Shown piece after piece: positions 1-7,221 of a stretch of DNA of 26,717 bases (position 1 is its first letter; the number at the start of each line of letters is the position of its first letter). The position numbers and the translations under genes are program-made. The notes under the pieces were generated by a model. The model was not told the origin of the DNA, searched no databases, and worked only from the letters and a program-made list of their open reading frames with translations. Source of the DNA: a virus; the IMG/VR virus record IMGVR_UViG_3300009502_001300, positions 1 to 26,717 of that record, one strand, 5' to 3'.

Positions 1-1
1 T

Positions 2-442
2 AATTCAGCTCTTACAGGTGATGCTCAAGTACCTCATGGGCATTATGAAGATGAAAGCATGAAAATTACTGTTGTCCCAAATAGAAATGCTATTATGCTA
101 TCTATTGCTGTCGGTTATGCTGAAAATCTAAATTACAAGTATGTTGCGATTGGGAATCACAAAGGAGATAGGAGTATATATCCCGATTGTCGTAGGGAAT
201 TTATAGATGCAATGAATGAAGCAAGTCAACTTGGAACATATAATAAGATTAGTATCTTTTCACCATTTTGTGATATAACAAAAACTGATATTGCAAGAAT
301 AGGATTGTATTTAGGAATTGATTATGATAAAGATACATGGAGTTGTTATGAAGGGGGCGAAAAACCATGTAATCTTTGTGGAACTTGTAACGAAAGAAAT
401 GAAAGTATAATGTTAGCTAAGCAACAGTTAAAACTCAAATAA
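2..442 (+). CDS. queC: 7-cyano-7-deazaguanine synthase QueC, C-terminal part (cut by window edge)
   Basis: QueC converts 7-carboxy-7-deazaguanine to preQ0 using ATP and ammonia. The frame is open from base 2, and the visible part begins with the QueC signature SALTGDAQVPHGHYEDESMK followed by TVVPNRN. The ATG at 59 is therefore internal, and the true start is left of the window. Near the C-terminus lies a cysteine cluster (SCYEGGEKPCNLCGTC) matching the structural zinc site of the family. The gene ends 12 bases before queF and is followed by dpdA, so the product most likely feeds phage DNA modification, not only host tRNA queuosine. The truncation is only a window effect. The call is firm because both the motif order and the gene neighbours fit. 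Confidence 0.93.
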   Translation, partial: NSALTGDAQVPHGHYEDESMKITVVPNRNAIMLSIAVGYAENLNYKYVAIGNHKGDRSIYPDCRREFIDAMNEASQLGTYNKISIFSPFCDITKTDIARIGLYLGIDYDKDTWSCYEGGEKPCNLCGTCNERNESIMLAKQQLKLK

Positions 443-454
443 AAGGAGGGTCAC

Positions 455-850
455 GTGGATAAGATTAGAACGCTAGGAAAAACTACAGATTACAAATATG
501 ATAAACCGACTTGGGAGATGCTAGATTGGTTTGAATCACCATCAGAAAAACCGTATAGCATTTTTATACATTGCCCAGAATTTACATCGTTATGCCCAAA
601 AACTGGCCAACCAGATTATGCTAAGATTGAGATTGAATACATTCCAGATAAGAAGTGTGTAGAATCAAAATCTCTTAAACTATACCTTTTTGCTTTTAGG
701 AATTTTGGTGAGTTTCATGAAGCTTGCACAAATAGAATTGCGGACGATATTGTAAAAGCAATTGCCCCAAGATATATTAAAGTTACAGGTGAGTTTTACC
801 CGAGAGGCGGAATTGCTATACATCCTGTAGTGGAGAGAGGTAAAAAATGA
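455..850 (+). CDS. queF: NADPH-dependent 7-cyano-7-deazaguanine reductase QueF
   Basis: QueF reduces the nitrile of preQ0 to the aminomethyl group of preQ1. The 131-residue protein carries the catalytic Cys47 in SLCPKTGQPD, with Asp54 as partner, the QueF NADPH-binding motif ESKSLKLY at residues 70-77, and the FRN..EFHE segment with His88 and Glu89. The start is GTG at 455, preceded by a strong AAAGGAGGG site at 442-450. The protein is short, as in single-domain (unimodular) QueF. The dpdA start overlaps its stop (ATGA at 847-850), which implies translational coupling. All catalytic residues appear intact, so a true reductase is more likely than a QueF-like amidino-forming enzyme, but sequence reading alone does not fully separate the two. 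Confidence 0.92.
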   Translation: MDKIRTLGKTTDYKYDKPTWEMLDWFESPSEKPYSIFIHCPEFTSLCPKTGQPDYAKIEIEYIPDKKCVESKSLKLYLFAFRNFGEFHEACTNRIADDIVKAIAPRYIKVTGEFYPRGGIAIHPVVERGKK

Positions 851-1773
851 AATTAATCTTTGGGGCGCCAGCAAGCTACGAACGATACTGTACGCTACCA
901 AACAATCCTGTAATTAATCTTTTAGGTACTCAGATTGATAAAAACCAGATTGAATGCCTAGAGCGATTAGCAATAAAAAGACCTAAAGAATTATTCGTGA
1001 TGATAGATAGTGGTGCCTTCAGTGTTTGGAGTTCAGGAAAGACGATGACTAAAGAGGCACTACTACCACGAATACGAGAGATAAAAAGTTTACTTGAACC
1101 TCTAGTTAAAGAAGTACACTTTGTAGGTCTAGATATAATTCCTGGGACAAAAACTCGAAAGCCTACTGCTTTAGAAAGAGTTGAGGCAGCTGAGGAAGGC
1201 TGGAAAAATTATCTATGGTTTAAGCAACAAGGTGTAGAGAATTTAATTCATGTATATCACCAATACGAACCACTTTGGGTATTACAAAGAATGCTTGATA
1301 ATGGTTGTAAGTATATAGGAATTTCTCCTGATAACTTATCGCCAGTGCGGCTAAGATGGCTCGAGCATGTGTTCAAATACATTCCTGAAAAAGAGGTAAA
1401 AACTCATGGATTTGGAGTTACTTCCTATGAACTAGTCCAGAAAATTCCTTGGTATTCTGTAGACTCAATATCATATGCACTTACAGCTGCTTATGGTTTT
1501 ATTTGTGTATTTTACCCACCATTGTTTGGGGCAAAATTACAGTTGATAAAATGTTCGGAGAGAAGTAAGAAAAAGTTTCCGATAGAACTTGAGCATAGGA
1601 TTGAGCAGTATCTCGAATCTCTTGGTCCTGAGTATACGTTTGAAGCTATAGCAAAAAGCTCCGAGTTAAGAGTAAACATATGTATACTTGCTTACTTAAA
1701 TCTAGAAAAGTATTGCAATGAAAATCCACCTACGATGAACTATAAAAAACAATCATCAGTATTTGACTTCTAA
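847..1773 (+). CDS. dpdA: DpdA-like DNA 7-deazaguanine transglycosylase (TGT superfamily)
   Basis: The 308-residue protein looks like the phage DpdA branch of the tRNA-guanine transglycosylase superfamily, which swaps guanine in DNA for a preQ0-derived base. Motifs seen are DSGAFSVW (residues 54-61; Asp54 corresponds to the base-recognition Asp of TGT), GLDIIPG around Asp96, GISPDN at 158-163, THGFGVTSYEL at 186-196 and SVDSISYA, where Asp206 is the likely nucleophile position. The TGT zinc site is not evident. The gene is coupled to queF and followed with no gap by the polymerase gene. I infer preQ1 or a close relative as the base inserted in phage DNA, probably as protection from host restriction. 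A role on tRNA cannot be excluded from sequence alone. Confidence 0.85.
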   Translation: MKLIFGAPASYERYCTLPNNPVINLLGTQIDKNQIECLERLAIKRPKELFVMIDSGAFSVWSSGKTMTKEALLPRIREIKSLLEPLVKEVHFVGLDIIPGTKTRKPTALERVEAAEEGWKNYLWFKQQGVENLIHVYHQYEPLWVLQRMLDNGCKYIGISPDNLSPVRLRWLEHVFKYIPEKEVKTHGFGVTSYELVQKIPWYSVDSISYALTAAYGFICVFYPPLFGAKLQLIKCSERSKKKFPIELEHRIEQYLESLGPEYTFEAIAKSSELRVNICILAYLNLEKYCNENPPTMNYKKQSSVFDF

Positions 1774-4134
1774 ATGAATATATCTGATTGCATAAAAATT
1801 TCTGTAGATAACACAGCTAAGAAGGCAGCTTGCCAGAAGTGTTGCTACAAGGATAGAACATTTGTGAAATCATTTATTGTGACTTCGAATGTAATGATAA
1901 TAGGAGAAGCTCCAGGGCAAGTAGAGGCTACAGCTGGTAGCCCATTTCAAGGTCAAAGTGGTCAACTCCTTAGAAAAACATTGCGTGAAGCAGGGTTCAA
2001 TGATACAGAGATATCTTATGTAAATACAGTATCTTGCCATCCTCCTAACAACGAGATGCCTCAAAAAGATGCTTTAGATAATTGTCCTAAGTTATTCTTA
2101 CATCCTATTGTTGAGAATATTAAGCCGAAATTAGTTATCTTAGCTGGGTCTGTTGCTCTTAATGCTTTCTTTCCTGGTGATAAAATAACTGAGAAAAGGG
2201 GAGGCTTACAATCAAAAAATGGTACTACTTATTTACCTGTTTTTCATCCAGCATACTGTTTAAGAAATCCAAGTTCTACTATACTTCTGAAGAAAGATTT
2301 AGAGAAAGCAAAATCGTTTATGAATGGGAGTTTAAGTACTAAAAAAGAGTATACGATACTTAAAACTGTAGCTGATTTTGATAAATGTTTAGAAGAGATA
2401 CTTTTGAGCGAAATTATTTCAGTAGATATAGAAACTAACGGAACACTAGACCCGTTAAAAGAAGACGCTAAAATCTGGACAATAGCTTTTGGGTACGACC
2501 AGAAAAAGGCAGTTTGTATTCCTTTAGACCACCCTGAAAGTGAGAATATAGAGTTTAGAGAGAAAGCTCATAAAGTAGTAGAAAAGATTTTAAGGTCTCA
2601 TATTCCGAAAGTATTTCATAACTGCGCTTTTGATTTGAAATTTCTAAAGAAGTTTGGTTACAAGGTTCATGGTAAGATACATGACACAATGGTTATGGCA
2701 TACTTACTAGACGAAAACAAACATTCATATTCACTTAAAATCTTAGCTTCTGAATTTCTAGATGGATACGATACAAGTTTTAGTAAAAATCTTGATGAGC
2801 TAGGTATCTACAACTGTGCCGACGCTGATAATACATTACGATTGTATAATCTGTTTAGTGTAGAGTTACATAAAGTTAGAAAGTTATTCAAATTGTACGA
2901 AGAGATTTTAATACCAATGTGTAAAGTTATCTCAGACATGGAACTCATAGGTATTTTAGTAGATGTTCCTTACTTGGAAAAACTGACAAAGATATACAAA
3001 AATAAAATCGATTCAATCATGGAGACAATACATAAAGAGTTTCCTGAGGCGATAAATGTAGATTTGAATTCTCCAAAGCAATTGGGCGTATTACTCTTCA
3101 ATACGTTAAAATACACTTCTGAGAAACAAACGAAAACTGGGCAAAGGAGTGTAGATAGCGAGGTATTAGAAAAACTAGCTGAAAAGGGTAATTCGTTTGC
3201 TAAGTATCTTCTACGGTTACGAAGCTTCGAAAAGTTGCTTTCTACTTACATTAAAAATATTCCTGAATTGGTAAAATCTGATGGTAGGATACATGGGGGT
3301 TTTCATATTACTGGAACTAGGAGTGGGAGGTTATCGTCATCGAATCCGAATATGCAAAACATTCCTAGAAACAAAGATATTAAGAAAATGTTTATTGCTA
3401 AGCCTGGATTCAAAATAATCAACGTAGATGCTAGTCAAGCTGAGTTAAGAGTAGGTGGTTCCATTGCTAATGAGCGCAATATGATAAAGGCCTATAATGA
3501 AGGTGCAGATATACATAGCTTGACGGCTTCCAAGGTATTGAATAAAGATATCAGTAAAGTAACTGCTGACGATAGGCAAAAAGCTAAAGGCGTCAATTTT
3601 GGTTTCTTATATGGTTCATCTGCTGAAGGCTTTAAAGGTTATGCAGAATCTACTTATGGGCTTAAGTTAAGTTTAGAGGAATGTAACAAGTTTCGAAGAA
3701 GATATTTTGAATCATATCCTGACTTATTGTCTTGGTATCGCAGAGTAGAAGATAGTATAAGAAAAAATGGCTTTGTAGAGTATCCAGATGGTCGATTTGC
3801 TAGATTTCCGAATACGATAGGGCTTAGGGAGATTCCAAGTGAAATAATACGAAAAGGAATTAATTATCCAGTTCAAGGAGGTTCAAGTGATATAATCTTA
3901 TTTACGATGGTGAAGTTACAAGAGTTAATCAAAAAGCATAATCTACATGCTGACATAATTGTAACTGTCCATGACAGCATAGTTTTAGAATGTCAAGAAG
4001 CTGAAGTACAGACAGTTACAGACTTAATAAGTCTAATTAGCAAGGAAGAGATTCCAAAACAGTTCTCATGGCTGAAAGTACCTATGCTGTTCGATTATGC
4101 TTCAGGATACAATTGGGGCGAATTACAAAAATAA
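1774..4134 (+). CDS. Family 4 uracil-DNA glycosylase fused to DNA polymerase I (3'-5' exonuclease and polymerase)
   Basis: This 786-residue phage replicative polymerase has three parts. Residues 1-185 are a family 4 UDG: GEAPG at 44-48, a glycine-rich loop to 63, HPAY at 158-161, and Cys20, Cys23, Cys88, Cys104 spaced like the [4Fe-4S] ligands of this family. Residues 205-370 are a DnaQ-like proofreading exonuclease: Asp218 and Glu220 in VDIET, Asp287 in HNCAFD, and Tyr346 to Asp350. Residues 380-786 are the PolA domain: motif A DASQAELR at 552-559, motif B Arg601, Lys605, Phe609, Tyr613, and motif C HDS at 733-735. There is no 5'-3' exonuclease domain. Bacillus phage SPO1 polymerase is known to carry the same N-terminal domain type. 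It starts on ATG directly after the dpdA stop. Confidence 0.95.
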   Translation: MNISDCIKISVDNTAKKAACQKCCYKDRTFVKSFIVTSNVMIIGEAPGQVEATAGSPFQGQSGQLLRKTLREAGFNDTEISYVNTVSCHPPNNEMPQKDALDNCPKLFLHPIVENIKPKLVILAGSVALNAFFPGDKITEKRGGLQSKNGTTYLPVFHPAYCLRNPSSTILLKKDLEKAKSFMNGSLSTKKEYTILKTVADFDKCLEEILLSEIISVDIETNGTLDPLKEDAKIWTIAFGYDQKKAVCIPLDHPESENIEFREKAHKVVEKILRSHIPKVFHNCAFDLKFLKKFGYKVHGKIHDTMVMAYLLDENKHSYSLKILASEFLDGYDTSFSKNLDELGIYNCADADNTLRLYNLFSVELHKVRKLFKLYEEILIPMCKVISDMELIGILVDVPYLEKLTKIYKNKIDSIMETIHKEFPEAINVDLNSPKQLGVLLFNTLKYTSEKQTKTGQRSVDSEVLEKLAEKGNSFAKYLLRLRSFEKLLSTYIKNIPELVKSDGRIHGGFHITGTRSGRLSSSNPNMQNIPRNKDIKKMFIAKPGFKIINVDASQAELRVGGSIANERNMIKAYNEGADIHSLTASKVLNKDISKVTADDRQKAKGVNFGFLYGSSAEGFKGYAESTYGLKLSLEECNKFRRRYFESYPDLLSWYRRVEDSIRKNGFVEYPDGRFARFPNTIGLREIPSEIIRKGINYPVQGGSSDIILFTMVKLQELIKKHNLHADIIVTVHDSIVLECQEAEVQTVTDLISLISKEEIPKQFSWLKVPMLFDYASGYNWGELQK

Positions 4135-4193
4135 ATGAACTATTTTAAAAGAAAAGTCATTCTATTTACTAGTATATAATAGGGGGTATAAAA

Positions 4194-4673
4194 ATGGATT
4201 ACGGAATGGAATTAGATTTGAAGGTTACTGATAAAGTCTTTAAAGGAAACATACATGATGTTGTTAAAATAAACGAAGCTGCTCTTACTGATGAGTTTAC
4301 AAAACAACCTAGTGTATATGCTTGGTTTGCTGCTCTTTCTGAAATTGCAGCAGCTCAAGTTGAGAGGATAAAGTTTGACTTATCCGTAACAAGAGCTAAG
4401 TTAGATTCTATAAAGAGAGCAGAGTTGGCTGCCGAAGGTAAAAAGATTACAGAGTCAATGGTCGAAGCTGCGATAATTACGGACGGTAAAATAATGGCTT
4501 TAACAGAAGAGTTAATTGACGGAGGGAGGCAATTAGGAATTTTAAAAGCTATTGTGCGTGCGTTAGACCAGAGAAAAGATATGTTAATTCAGCTAGGGTC
4601 AACGAAAAGGCAAGAAATGGTTTTAGGGGATTTTGGGGTTAATTTAACAAAAGTTAAAGAGAATAACAGCTAA
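4194..4673 (+). CDS. Possible UvsY-like recombination mediator (helical protein)
   Basis: This 159-residue protein is mostly helical and charged, with no transmembrane segment or metal motif. Residues 40-140 form a long amphipathic array with TRAKLDSIKRAE and ending in ALDQRKDMLIQLGSTKRQEM. That pattern of a small helical protein with an RKxxLxxLG segment recalls phage UvsY-type mediators. The position strengthens the idea: it sits between the polymerase and the gp32-like protein and just before the RecA/UvsX gene, as expected for a factor that loads recombinase on ssDNA. The sequence similarity I can judge by eye is weak, so the function is inferred mainly from context. AGGGGG at 4181-4186 serves as the ribosome site. 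Confidence 0.5.
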   Translation: MDYGMELDLKVTDKVFKGNIHDVVKINEAALTDEFTKQPSVYAWFAALSEIAAAQVERIKFDLSVTRAKLDSIKRAELAAEGKKITESMVEAAIITDGKIMALTEELIDGGRQLGILKAIVRALDQRKDMLIQLGSTKRQEMVLGDFGVNLTKVKENNS

Positions 4674-4687
4674 AGGAGGATGAAGAA

Positions 4688-5548
4688 ATGGCTATTGATG
4701 TAAGTAAGTTAAAAGAAAAGTTTGATAAAAAGACATCGGAGAGGACCGATAGATTCAATCTACAAGATGGGGATAACTATCTTCGCATACTTCCACCTTC
4801 AATTGAATATTTCAGCGGAGATATTGATTACATTTCTTTCGAATATCTAACCCATTTCAATCTTGGAGTTGAGGGTGATAGAAAAGCAGAAGTTTGCCCA
4901 AAGTCTAATGGTAAAGCTCATAAATGCCCTATCTGCGAAGCTGTGTACAAGCTTTACAAAAACAATACTCCTGAAGATAAAGAGATGGCAAGTAGCTTAC
5001 GTGCAAAGACACGATTTATCTTCAACGTACTTGACTTAAATGCTGTTGATAAAGGAGTTCAAGTTTTAGAGGTAGGCCCGAAAATCTATGAGTATATCAT
5101 AACATTTCTTGCTAATACGAAATGGGGAGATTTACTTGATTTAGATAAGGGTAGAAATTTTACGATTACTAAAACTGCTGCAAAGGAAACTTCGAGCGGG
5201 TATGTTGAGTATAGTGTAACACCTGACCCTGACATGACTTCGATTAGGGAAAAATTACCGAAGAACTACAAGGAACTTATTGCTGCATTGAAAAAACAAG
5301 TTCCTGTTCCTAAAACATATGAGGAGTTAAAAGCTATCCTCGAAGGCGAAGAGGTAGAAGAAAAGAAAAGCGTAACAAAAGAAGAAACTTCTCATACAGC
5401 CCAAGAGCCTGTAGTTGAAGAGAAAAAACCGCCGAAACCAGCTGGAGAAAAACCTGCCTGCTTTGGTGAGGAATATGGCCCGAAAGCTGATAAGTGTGTA
5501 AAATGTGGCGTTAAAGACGATTGCCGCAAAAAATTCTTGGAGCTATAA
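4688..5548 (+). CDS. gp32-like single-stranded DNA-binding protein with zinc site
   Basis: This 286-residue protein matches the T4 gp32 type. The core has His56, Cys70, Cys80 and Cys83, a spacing of H-x13-C-x9-C-x2-C that is almost that of the T4 gp32 zinc site. Aromatic and basic residues of an OB-fold core follow to about residue 190 (FIFNVLDLN, VLEVGPKIYEYI). Residues 215-255 are an acidic and proline-rich linker like the gp32 tail. Unlike T4 gp32, the tail ends in a second Cys cluster, C-x11-C-x2-C-x5-C, in the last 30 residues. It would coat ssDNA at the fork and work with the polymerase, UvsY candidate and recombinase next to it. The start has a strong AAAGGAGG site. Confidence 0.85.
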   Translation: MAIDVSKLKEKFDKKTSERTDRFNLQDGDNYLRILPPSIEYFSGDIDYISFEYLTHFNLGVEGDRKAEVCPKSNGKAHKCPICEAVYKLYKNNTPEDKEMASSLRAKTRFIFNVLDLNAVDKGVQVLEVGPKIYEYIITFLANTKWGDLLDLDKGRNFTITKTAAKETSSGYVEYSVTPDPDMTSIREKLPKNYKELIAALKKQVPVPKTYEELKAILEGEEVEEKKSVTKEETSHTAQEPVVEEKKPPKPAGEKPACFGEEYGPKADKCVKCGVKDDCRKKFLEL

Positions 5549-5549
5549 A

Positions 5550-6557
5550 ATGCCTATAAAAGATATAATTGATGAAATTGTTCGAAGTACCGAAGGAGTA
5601 GAAACAGGTCAAAAAACTCATGTTGATTCTTGGGTAAGTACGGGCAATTATGCTTTGAATCATATTATATCTGGCGATTTCAATAAAGGCCTGCCACTTG
5701 GGAGGGTTGTTGATATATTTGGTGACCCTTCTACTGGCAAGTCTTTATTGATGTATCATGTGCTTGCCAACGTTCAAAAACTAGGTGGTATTGCTATCCT
5801 AGATGACACAGAAGATGCTTACATGAAAGAGTTTGGGGATAAAATCGGAATCAATAACGATGAACTGATTCGATTGAATTCACTAACAGTTGAAGAGCAT
5901 TTTGAAAAGGTATTTCTTGGGTATAAAGACTCAGCGGGTAAAAAGAAAAAATCTATTGTAAATGCTATTCTAGACACCACACCTGAATGTCCAATTGTGG
6001 TAGCATTAGATAGTTTGGCTTTACTGTCAACTAGGCATGAGCAAGAAGTGAAGTTTGAAAGGCCTGATATGATAAAGGCTAAACAAATTCGTGCAGGATT
6101 GCGTATGTCTTCTTTTACGATGAGGCAAGGTAAAATTCTGCATATGATAAGTAATCACGTAATAGCAAAGATGGGGGTGCTATACGGACCTCAGACTACT
6201 ACTCCTGGTGGCTCTGGGGTCCCGTTTCAGGCTTCTGTTCGTTTGGAACTATCTAAAGGTAAAAAACTTGAGCAGAAGTTAGAAGGTGAAATTGAAGGGG
6301 GTGAAAATGCTAACATAATAGGCATTGAGTGCAATGTCTATGTAACAAAGAATAAAGTTGCAGCTCCGTTTAAACGTGCATCTTTAGAGATTTACTTCGA
6401 TAGAGGTGTTGATGTGAATAGCGGGTTGCTAAATGTTCTTGTAAGTAATGGAGTTATTAAAAAAGGGACAGCTGGCTACTATATTTTTGGGGAAGAAAAA
6501 TTTAGAGCGAGTAAATTCCCAGAATTTATTGAAGCTCACCGTAGTTTAGTCGGTTAA
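5550..6557 (+). CDS. RecA/UvsX-type recombinase
   Basis: This 335-residue RecA-fold ATPase performs strand exchange in phage recombination and replication restart. The Walker A motif is GDPSTGKS. A Walker B-like strand VVALDSLALLS follows, and the segment MISNHVIAKMG then TTTPGGSGVPF corresponds to the RecA L2 and nearby region. The start is taken as ATG 5550, one base after the stop of the ssDNA-binding protein gene, with GGAG at 5539-5542. A longer frame from 5505 would run backwards into that gene and lacks a ribosome site. It is closer in feel to phage UvsX-like RecA than to host RecA. Together with the gp32-like protein, UvsY candidate and Mre11-Rad50 fusion it makes a full recombination set. 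Confidence 0.88.
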   Translation: MPIKDIIDEIVRSTEGVETGQKTHVDSWVSTGNYALNHIISGDFNKGLPLGRVVDIFGDPSTGKSLLMYHVLANVQKLGGIAILDDTEDAYMKEFGDKIGINNDELIRLNSLTVEEHFEKVFLGYKDSAGKKKKSIVNAILDTTPECPIVVALDSLALLSTRHEQEVKFERPDMIKAKQIRAGLRMSSFTMRQGKILHMISNHVIAKMGVLYGPQTTTPGGSGVPFQASVRLELSKGKKLEQKLEGEIEGGENANIIGIECNVYVTKNKVAAPFKRASLEIYFDRGVDVNSGLLNVLVSNGVIKKGTAGYYIFGEEKFRASKFPEFIEAHRSLVG

Positions 6558-6593
6558 TAAAATATATTAAGAAAACATATCGTAGTTTTTACT

Positions 6594-6625
6594 GATATTA
6601 AAAAAAAATATCTTGATTTTTTTAA
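6594..6625 (+). terminator. Weak AT-only hairpin with T-rich tail, possible terminator
   Basis: GATATT (6594-6599) and AATATC (6607-6612) form a 6-bp stem around a loop of A residues, followed by a T-rich run. It lies in the 127-base gap after the recombinase gene. The stem has only one G-C pair, so termination strength is doubtful. It also overlaps the candidate promoter's -35 area and could affect that instead. Confidence 0.25.
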
Positions 6626-6640
6626 TTTTTACTTTACAAT
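6613..6640 (+). promoter_or_regulatory. Candidate sigma-70-type promoter before the sigma-like gene
   Basis: TTGATT (6613-6618) and TACAAT (6635-6640) are separated by 16 bases. Transcription would start near 6647, leaving a leader of about 38 bases before ATG 6685 with its ACAGGAG ribosome site. This is one of very few intergenic gaps in the first 20 kb, which favours a real regulatory role. The region is AT-rich, so a chance match is possible. Confidence 0.4.
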
Positions 6641-6684
6641 AAAAGAGTATTCATCCCCATCTTTATAAATTACAGGAGTAGTTA

Positions 6685-7203
6685 ATGAGTTCAAGAATTT
6701 ATCCCCGCGAATTCCCACTATCCTACAAGTGGAGAGGGCTGATAAGTAAACTATCCTACCAAAATAACATTCCAATAGAAGAAAGTCAACAAGAAGCATT
6801 AATAGTAGAATGGGAAGTCACAAGTAAAATTCAAGATTTAGCTTACAGAGAAAATTACTTCAAAAAAGTTTTATTTCGTAGGCTAGTTAATTATCATAAC
6901 AATCTTTGGGAACGTAGGAAGATAAACTTAAGAGTTGGTGAAGATGGTGAAGTAGATTTAGATAATATAATCTGTGTTAGACCTTTTGATTTGATTTTCT
7001 TTACAGACCTTACAGAACATGTATCTCAGATGTTAATGCAGTTTGATTTGACAGCATCTGAGATATTTCTTTTGCGGGTAAAAGAAGAGATGCGTTGGCA
7101 GAAAATCAAAGAAATCAAATACTTTAACATGGCACATAACTTGTTTTATGGAAAAGTAAAGCTAATAAAAGACGTAGTAAAGCAAGAATTAGTAAATGCA
7201 TAA
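6685..7203 (+). CDS. Possible sigma-70-like transcription factor
   Basis: This 172-residue protein has the layout of a small sigma factor. Residues 30-80 form a helical, region-2-like segment (SQQEALIVEWEV, then basic VLFRRLVNY and WERRK). Residues 120-165 form a region-4-like HTH segment (TASEIFLLRVKEEMRWQKI followed by a basic helix). A loose acidic linker joins them. Region 2 conservation is too weak by eye to be sure. It sits between the recombinase and the Mre11-Rad50 gene and has its own candidate promoter, which fits a middle or late gene switch. T4 places late transcription control close to replication proteins, but that is only an analogy. An unrelated helical replication protein is the alternative. 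Confidence 0.42.
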   Translation: MSSRIYPREFPLSYKWRGLISKLSYQNNIPIEESQQEALIVEWEVTSKIQDLAYRENYFKKVLFRRLVNYHNNLWERRKINLRVGEDGEVDLDNIICVRPFDLIFFTDLTEHVSQMLMQFDLTASEIFLLRVKEEMRWQKIKEIKYFNMAHNLFYGKVKLIKDVVKQELVNA

Positions 7204-7221
7204 TATAGACCAGGAGCTTAA

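Noticed and set aside
4175-4180. Perfect TATAAT before the gene at 4194
   Set aside because: No -35 partner at the right distance, and transcription would start inside the ribosome site.
5505-5549. N-terminal extension of the recombinase
   Set aside because: It overlaps the previous gene in another frame and lacks a ribosome site; ATG 5550 has GGAG.
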